A DNA stretch of 10,613 nucleotides, from contig JALHPH010000027.1 in NCBI GenBank assembly GCA_022842565.1, forward strand, positions 1 through 10,613, given 5' to 3'. Source of the stretch: Fimbriimonadaceae bacterium (GTDB lineage Bacteria > Armatimonadota > Fimbriimonadia > Fimbriimonadales > Fimbriimonadaceae). This document shows, in pieces, positions 6,402 through 10,613 of the stretch (its first letter is position 1; the number at the start of each line of letters is the position of its first letter). The notes below the pieces were generated by a model that searched no databases, was not told the origin of the DNA, and saw only the letters and a list, made by a program, of their open reading frames with translations. The position numbers and the translations under genes were made by a program.

Positions 6402-6407
6402 AAGGTG
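6402..6407 (+). promoter_or_regulatory. Ribosome binding site of lon (with overlapping TANNNT box)
   Basis: AAGGTG with a 5-nt gap to the GTG at 6413 is a good SD and sets the lon start. TAAGGT (6401-6406) also fits TANNNT at 6 nt from the start, but no usable -35 is present, so the ribosome-binding reading is preferred and lon may be cotranscribed with the upstream regulator. Confidence 0.6.
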
Positions 6408-6412
6408 AAATC

Positions 6413-8773
6413 GTGAGTCAAGGTTCAGCGGGTTCTTTGGTCCGGCGTCGATCTTCGGAAAAAGCTTCTCGGGCACCGGTGGTCCCGGTTCGCGATAATG
6501 TGCACTTTCCGCAGCTCGTTAGCACGCTGCTCGTCGGTCGCAGCCTCTCGCTGAAAGCGCTTCAGAGCGCGGTGCGGTCGAACCGGATGGTGCTAGTGCT
6601 TGGCCAACGCGATGTGGCCATTGACGAACCGAACGCCGAAGACCTGTACGAAATCGGCACCTTGAGCGAAGTGGTGCAGGTGATGCCGATGCCCGATGGC
6701 ACCATGCGCGTGGTTCTGCGCGGAGTGGCGCGGGCCCGAGCTACCAGCATGCAGCTACGCAACGGTCACCTTCGCGCTGCTTGCGAAGTGCTTTTGGAGG
6801 ACGCCGCGCTGGGGCCGGAAAGCGAGGCCCTACGTCGCGAGGCGGTGGATGCCTTCCAGCAGGTTGCCGCCCTTGGAAAGCACGTTCCTGCCGAAGTGAT
6901 GGAGGTGCTGCCCTCCATCGAGGACGCTGGGCACCTCGCCGACATCCTGACCGATCATCTGAACCTGCGCCCCTCGGTCAAGCAAGAGATTCTGGAAGAG
7001 ATGAACGCGAGTCGCCGGCTGGAGAAGCTGGTGCACCTGCTGACCAGCGAGCGCCAAGTGCTCGAATTGCAGGCGACCCTGCGGCAGCGCGTGGAGCAGG
7101 AATTAGGAAACACTCAACGCGAATACTTCCTGCGCGAACAACTGAAGGTCATCCAAAACGAGCTCAACACGAGTGACGTTCCTTATTCCAAGGAAAACGA
7201 GGAGCTGGCGGCGGCGTTACTCGCTTCGCCCATGCCGCGCGAGACCCAGGAAAAGGCTTTGGCCGAATTGCGGCGGCTCGAACGTGCGCCCAGTAGCTCG
7301 CCCGAGGGGATGGTTATCCGTTCTTGGCTGGACTGGCTGATTGCTCTTCCTTGGGAGACATTGAGCCAAGACCGGCTGGATGTGACCGCAGCAGCCGACA
7401 TTCTGGAAAAGCAGCATTTTGGCCTTCGAAAAGTGAAGGACCGAATTTTGGATTTCTTGGCGGTTCGGCAGTTGAGCGGCTCGTTGCGTGGCCCGATCCT
7501 TTGTTTTGTCGGGCCCCCTGGCGTAGGAAAAACGAGCTTTGGGCGGGCGATTGCGGAATCACTGGGGCGACAATTTGTGCGCCTATCGCTCGGTGGAGTG
7601 CGTGACGAGGCTGAAATTCGCGGGCATCGTCGCACTTATATCGGCTCGATGCCTGGGCGCTTGATCCAGGGTGTTAAGCAGTGCGGAACCCGCAATCCTG
7701 TGTTCATGCTCGACGAAATCGATAAAATGACCACCGATTATCGCGGCGACCCTACCAGCGCTCTTTTGGAAGCACTCGATCCGGAACAAAACGCCCATTT
7801 TAGCGACCACTACATCGAGGCGAGCTTCGATCTGAGCGCGGTGATGTTTATCATGACCGCGAATGTGGTGGAACATATTCCGCCACCACTACGCGATCGA
7901 ATGGAAATCATCCATTTTTCCAGCTACACCGAGGTCGAAAAACAGCGCATCGCGATGGACTTTTTGATTCCGCAGTTGGTGGCCGAGCATGGTTTGACCG
8001 AATCGCGCTTTATTTTGGGCGAACGTGAAATTTTAACGATCATTCGCGAATATACAAGAGAGGCTGGCGTTCGGTCGCTAAGCCGAGAGATTGCGACGCT
8101 CTGCCGAAAAGCAGCTCGCTTAATCGCTGAAAAATCGGTGCCAAGCGTTGAAATAAATCAAGATTTATTGCACGATTTTCTGGGCAATGCGCGGTACCGA
8201 TACGGAGTGCGTTCGGAAGAAGCCGAGATTGGCGCGGTAACCGGTCTTGTTTACACTGAATTTGGCGGCGATATTGTCACCATCGAAACCAGCCTGATGC
8301 CGCGGCAAAGCAATGAGCCGCAAATTCAGCTTACGGGTTCGCTTGGGAACGTGATGAAGGAATCGGCGATGGCGGCGGTCTCGTATGTGCGCGCCCATGC
8401 CGCTGAGATAACATCTTCTCGGCCGTTCGATTTTGACGTTCACTTGCACGTCCCGGAGGGCGCTGCGCCGAAGGACGGACCGAGCGCGGGCATCACAATG
8501 ACCGTGGCGCTGGCATCGGCTTTTGCGAGTAGGCCTGTTCCTGCCGACCTTGCCATGACCGGCGAAGTCACGTTGCGCGGAAAGGTGCTCCCCGTTGGCG
8601 GTCTGCGCGAAAAACTTTTGGCTGCACACCGAGCCGGGATGAAGCGCGTGATTATTCCCGCTGAAAACGTGGTTGACCTTGAGGATCTGCCTGAAGTTGT
8701 TTTGCGCGACCTGGAAATATTACCGGTGGTGGACGTGATGGATGTACTGAAATATTCGGGAGTGCTGGATTGA
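6413..8773 (+). CDS. lon: ATP-dependent Lon protease (LonA type)
   Basis: A 786-residue cytoplasmic AAA+ serine protease that unfolds and degrades damaged and regulatory proteins as a hexamer. Domains in order: N-terminal substrate-binding LON domain (about 22-210), coiled-coil linker (about 210-300), AAA+ module with Walker A GPPGVGKT (367-374), Walker B VFMLDE (430-435), sensor and Arg-finger region PPLRDRM (491-497) with Arg494, and the C-terminal S16 protease domain. The catalytic dyad is Ser691 in KDGPSAG and Lys734 in REKLLAA. Length is like E. coli Lon (784), and no key residue is missing. The start is GTG with SD AAGGTG. The stop TGA overlaps the TTG start of the downstream hydrolase. 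The upstream neighbour is a GbsR-type regulator 47 bp away; no heat-shock operator is evident. By eye the second half (from about 7320) is less GC-rich than the first. Confidence 0.97.
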   Translation: MSQGSAGSLVRRRSSEKASRAPVVPVRDNVHFPQLVSTLLVGRSLSLKALQSAVRSNRMVLVLGQRDVAIDEPNAEDLYEIGTLSEVVQVMPMPDGTMRVVLRGVARARATSMQLRNGHLRAACEVLLEDAALGPESEALRREAVDAFQQVAALGKHVPAEVMEVLPSIEDAGHLADILTDHLNLRPSVKQEILEEMNASRRLEKLVHLLTSERQVLELQATLRQRVEQELGNTQREYFLREQLKVIQNELNTSDVPYSKENEELAAALLASPMPRETQEKALAELRRLERAPSSSPEGMVIRSWLDWLIALPWETLSQDRLDVTAAADILEKQHFGLRKVKDRILDFLAVRQLSGSLRGPILCFVGPPGVGKTSFGRAIAESLGRQFVRLSLGGVRDEAEIRGHRRTYIGSMPGRLIQGVKQCGTRNPVFMLDEIDKMTTDYRGDPTSALLEALDPEQNAHFSDHYIEASFDLSAVMFIMTANVVEHIPPPLRDRMEIIHFSSYTEVEKQRIAMDFLIPQLVAEHGLTESRFILGEREILTIIREYTREAGVRSLSREIATLCRKAARLIAEKSVPSVEINQDLLHDFLGNARYRYGVRSEEAEIGAVTGLVYTEFGGDIVTIETSLMPRQSNEPQIQLTGSLGNVMKESAMAAVSYVRAHAAEITSSRPFDFDVHLHVPEGAAPKDGPSAGITMTVALASAFASRPVPADLAMTGEVTLRGKVLPVGGLREKLLAAHRAGMKRVIIPAENVVDLEDLPEVVLRDLEILPVVDVMDVLKYSGVLD
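8758..8762 (+). promoter_or_regulatory. Ribosome binding site inside the end of lon
   Basis: GGGAG lies 7 nt before the TTG at 8770, good SD geometry, within the last codons of lon. It supports TTG as the start of the downstream gene and points to translational coupling with lon. Confidence 0.55.
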
Positions 8774-10613
8774 TTTTTTGGGCAGTTATTGCAGATATCT
8801 CGCTGGATCGAGTAGAGGTTTTGGCGGTTCCTGGTCGGCCACGCTCGGTTATTCGGCGTGATCCGGTGGAACAAGCGATGATCCAAGGCCGGGAGATTCA
8901 AGGATGGAAGGAAGTGGCGAACGACGGCTTTTCTGCGCGGGGAACGGGATATTTGCGGTTTACCGTCCAATCGCCCACCGACCAAGTTATGCTGCTGAAT
9001 GCAAGTGGCGCAGGGATGATTTATGTGAACGGCGAGCCACGAGTGGGCGACGTCTATGGGTACGGGAATTATTTCGTTCCTGTTTTTTTGAAACAAGGAC
9101 TAAACTCGTTGGTTGCTTCCGCAAATAGGGGCGGTGTTACGCTGAAATGGCAGGCTCCGAACGGAGAATTGGAAGTTTCACCGCACGATTCCACCCTCCC
9201 GGACGTGGTGGAGGGTCGATTGACTAGCCCGTATGCCTCCTTCGTGGTCCACAATAATTCCAGAGATTTTCGGCGCGTGACGCTTCGCGGACCGGACGGA
9301 AACGCCATGGAAACGGTGACCCTGTTGCCGCTTAGCACTTCCAAAATTCCAGTGCGACTGCCGATGGATCAGGAATCCGGCACAGTCGCTCTTTTCGAGG
9401 GCTACACCCGCGTGGCTAGTCACCAATATCGTTTGGAAACCAAAGCATCTGGGACCTCTTACCGGGTGACGTTTTTCTCGAAGGCCGACTCGAGCGTGCA
9501 GTACTACGCCGTGAATAAGGCGACGACTGCGGGAGATTGGCCCATTGTTTTGAGTCTGCACGGGGCGAGCGTCGAGGCTCTCGGCCAAGCGCAAGCCTAC
9601 AGCCATAAGCCAGACTTTCACCTAGTTGCCCCGACTAACAGGAGACCTTACGGCCTTGATTGGGAGGACCTTGGCCGCGTGGACGGCTTAGAAGCGCTCC
9701 GGCATGCGCAGTCCCAGTTGCCAACTGAAGGCACCGTTTTTCTCACCGGCCACTCGATGGGTGGTCACGGAACTTGGCAGCTAGGAGCGCACCATCCCGG
9801 AATTTTTGCCGCCATAGCCCCCTGCGCAGGCTGGATTAGCTTCGACACTTACGCAGGCGGAGCTAACTATGATGTGAATCATCCGCAGGAAAGGACGCTC
9901 CACCAAATGAATTCCCCGATACGGACTCTGGAGCTGAAAGAGAATTTTGCGGTTTATTCGGGAATTTATGTCCACCACGGCGACGCCGACGCCACCGTGC
10001 CAGCAAGCGAGGCGCGGACGATGGTGCGTGAACTGAGCCCGTTTGGCAACGTGCAGTCCCACTTTGAGCCGGGTGCGGGCCATTGGTTTGATAATGACCC
10101 CGCCCCTGGTGCCGACAGCGTGGATTGGAAGCCGATTTTTGATATGTTCCGGGCATATCGCCCAAAACCGGATCCAACCGAATTCACCTTTGCCACCCTC
10201 GACCCAGGCATTTCCAGCGATTTTAGGGGTTATGCCATCGTGCGGCAACTCCAAACGCGCGTCAAGTCAACTCTAACAAAAAAAGACAAAGATATAAATA
10301 CAACCAATATTCGGGTGATTGGGTTGCCGCGCGGGCATGGTATCAACACAATCGACGGACAAAAGATCGACAAGGAAAGGCGGTATTTTGAACTGAAAAA
10401 GGGAAAGTGGCAACCCACCCGTACTCAGGAACCACTTCAAGAAGCTGGATTCAAAGCCGTGTTTAACAAAAATCCCGGCATTGGACTCAGCACCAGTGGA
10501 CCAAAAGTAGACCAGGAGACCGCCATACTCGTCGCGCGCTATCTCCAAGAAGTGAGCTGGTATCGAGCTAACGCAACGCCTAGGATTATTTTAAACCCCA
10601 AGCCAGGCAGCCC
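8770..10613 (+). CDS. Prolyl-oligopeptidase-type alpha/beta hydrolase, 3' end outside window
   Basis: The frame is open for at least 614 codons to the right edge. TTG at 8770 is the likely start because of the SD GGGAG; the first in-frame ATG (8878) would cut into a region that looks conserved. Residues about 40-225 form a beta-rich N-terminal part (including YVNGEPRVGD and YGYGNYFVPV). Residues about 230-465 are the hydrolase domain: LSLHG at the oxyanion strand, GHSMGG with nucleophile Ser329, HGDADATVP with acid Asp407, and GAGHW with base His438. Residues from about 470 form a C-terminal beta-rich extension with a Lys-rich stretch near 499-508 and VSWYRAN near 595. From memory of related planctomycete and armatimonad proteins, roughly another hundred residues should follow. 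No classic signal peptide is visible at the TTG start, so the location is unclear. The substrate is unknown; peptidase or esterase activity is plausible. The start overlaps the lon stop by 4 nt. Confidence 0.8.
   Translation, partial: MIFWAVIADISLDRVEVLAVPGRPRSVIRRDPVEQAMIQGREIQGWKEVANDGFSARGTGYLRFTVQSPTDQVMLLNASGAGMIYVNGEPRVGDVYGYGNYFVPVFLKQGLNSLVASANRGGVTLKWQAPNGELEVSPHDSTLPDVVEGRLTSPYASFVVHNNSRDFRRVTLRGPDGNAMETVTLLPLSTSKIPVRLPMDQESGTVALFEGYTRVASHQYRLETKASGTSYRVTFFSKADSSVQYYAVNKATTAGDWPIVLSLHGASVEALGQAQAYSHKPDFHLVAPTNRRPYGLDWEDLGRVDGLEALRHAQSQLPTEGTVFLTGHSMGGHGTWQLGAHHPGIFAAIAPCAGWISFDTYAGGANYDVNHPQERTLHQMNSPIRTLELKENFAVYSGIYVHHGDADATVPASEARTMVRELSPFGNVQSHFEPGAGHWFDNDPAPGADSVDWKPIFDMFRAYRPKPDPTEFTFATLDPGISSDFRGYAIVRQLQTRVKSTLTKKDKDINTTNIRVIGLPRGHGINTIDGQKIDKERRYFELKKGKWQPTRTQEPLQEAGFKAVFNKNPGIGLSTSGPKVDQETAILVARYLQEVSWYRANATPRIILNPKPGS

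Noticed and set aside
8440..9096. 218-codon minus-strand open frame across the lon/hydrolase junction
   Set aside because: Antisense to two genes with clear catalytic motifs; no recognisable domain and no SD noticed.
10278..10284. Run of seven A as a possible programmed frameshift site in the hydrolase gene
   Set aside because: The frame stays open on both sides and downstream residues still resemble the family, so no frameshift is needed.
1..10613. tRNA, rRNA, CRISPR arrays, insertion sequences, riboswitches
   Set aside because: Scanned for by eye; no cloverleaf, repeat-spacer pattern, transposase or long inverted repeats were seen. Short or divergent RNA elements could be missed without a covariance search.

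Overview
The window reads as ordinary, gene-dense chromosomal DNA from a free-living bacterium. GC looks moderately high (roughly 55-60% by eye). There are no mobile elements, CRISPR arrays, phage genes or RNA genes that I can see. The mix of genes, the protein styles and the frequent lack of Shine-Dalgarno (SD) sequences make me lean toward Armatimonadota (Fimbriimonas-like). That is an impression, not a demonstrated placement.

Layout from left to right. (1) Positions 1-76, minus strand: the first 25 codons of an unidentified gene running out of the window. (2) Positions 77-231: non-coding, with a clear rho-independent terminator for the next gene. (3) Positions 232-1614, minus: a secreted protein with Ig-like domains, a Thr/Pro/Val-rich linker and a C-terminal copper-amine-oxidase-N-type domain. 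(4) About 1717-2826, plus: a PhoPQ-activated pathogenicity-related (PqaA) family alpha/beta hydrolase. (5) Positions 2823-3173, minus: queF, the nitrile reductase of queuosine synthesis. (6) Positions 3215-4864, plus: fabD-fabG, two core fatty-acid-synthesis genes 6 bp apart. (7) Positions 4913-5161, plus: a seven-iron ferredoxin. (8) About 5158-5751, minus: a PilZ-domain protein. (9) Positions 5826-6365, plus: a GbsR/MarR-type regulator. (10) Positions 6413-8773, plus: the ATP-dependent protease Lon. (11) From 8770 to the right edge, plus: a large prolyl-oligopeptidase-type hydrolase whose TTG start overlaps the lon stop and whose end lies outside the window.

Functionally this is housekeeping (lipid synthesis, tRNA modification, electron transfer, protein quality control) mixed with envelope or secreted functions and two regulators. 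fabD and fabG form an evident operon. gbsR, lon and the hydrolase run in the same direction, and lon and the hydrolase are probably translationally coupled. The structural points most worth checking are a TANNNT box 6-9 nt before several start codons, mostly where no SD is present, which suggests leaderless transcripts; two convergent gene pairs that overlap by exactly a 4-bp palindromic stop (CTAG and TTAA); a PilZ domain with a degraded c-di-GMP arginine motif; and a palindrome at the inferred transcript start of the secreted-protein gene. I found no convincing new biological system.
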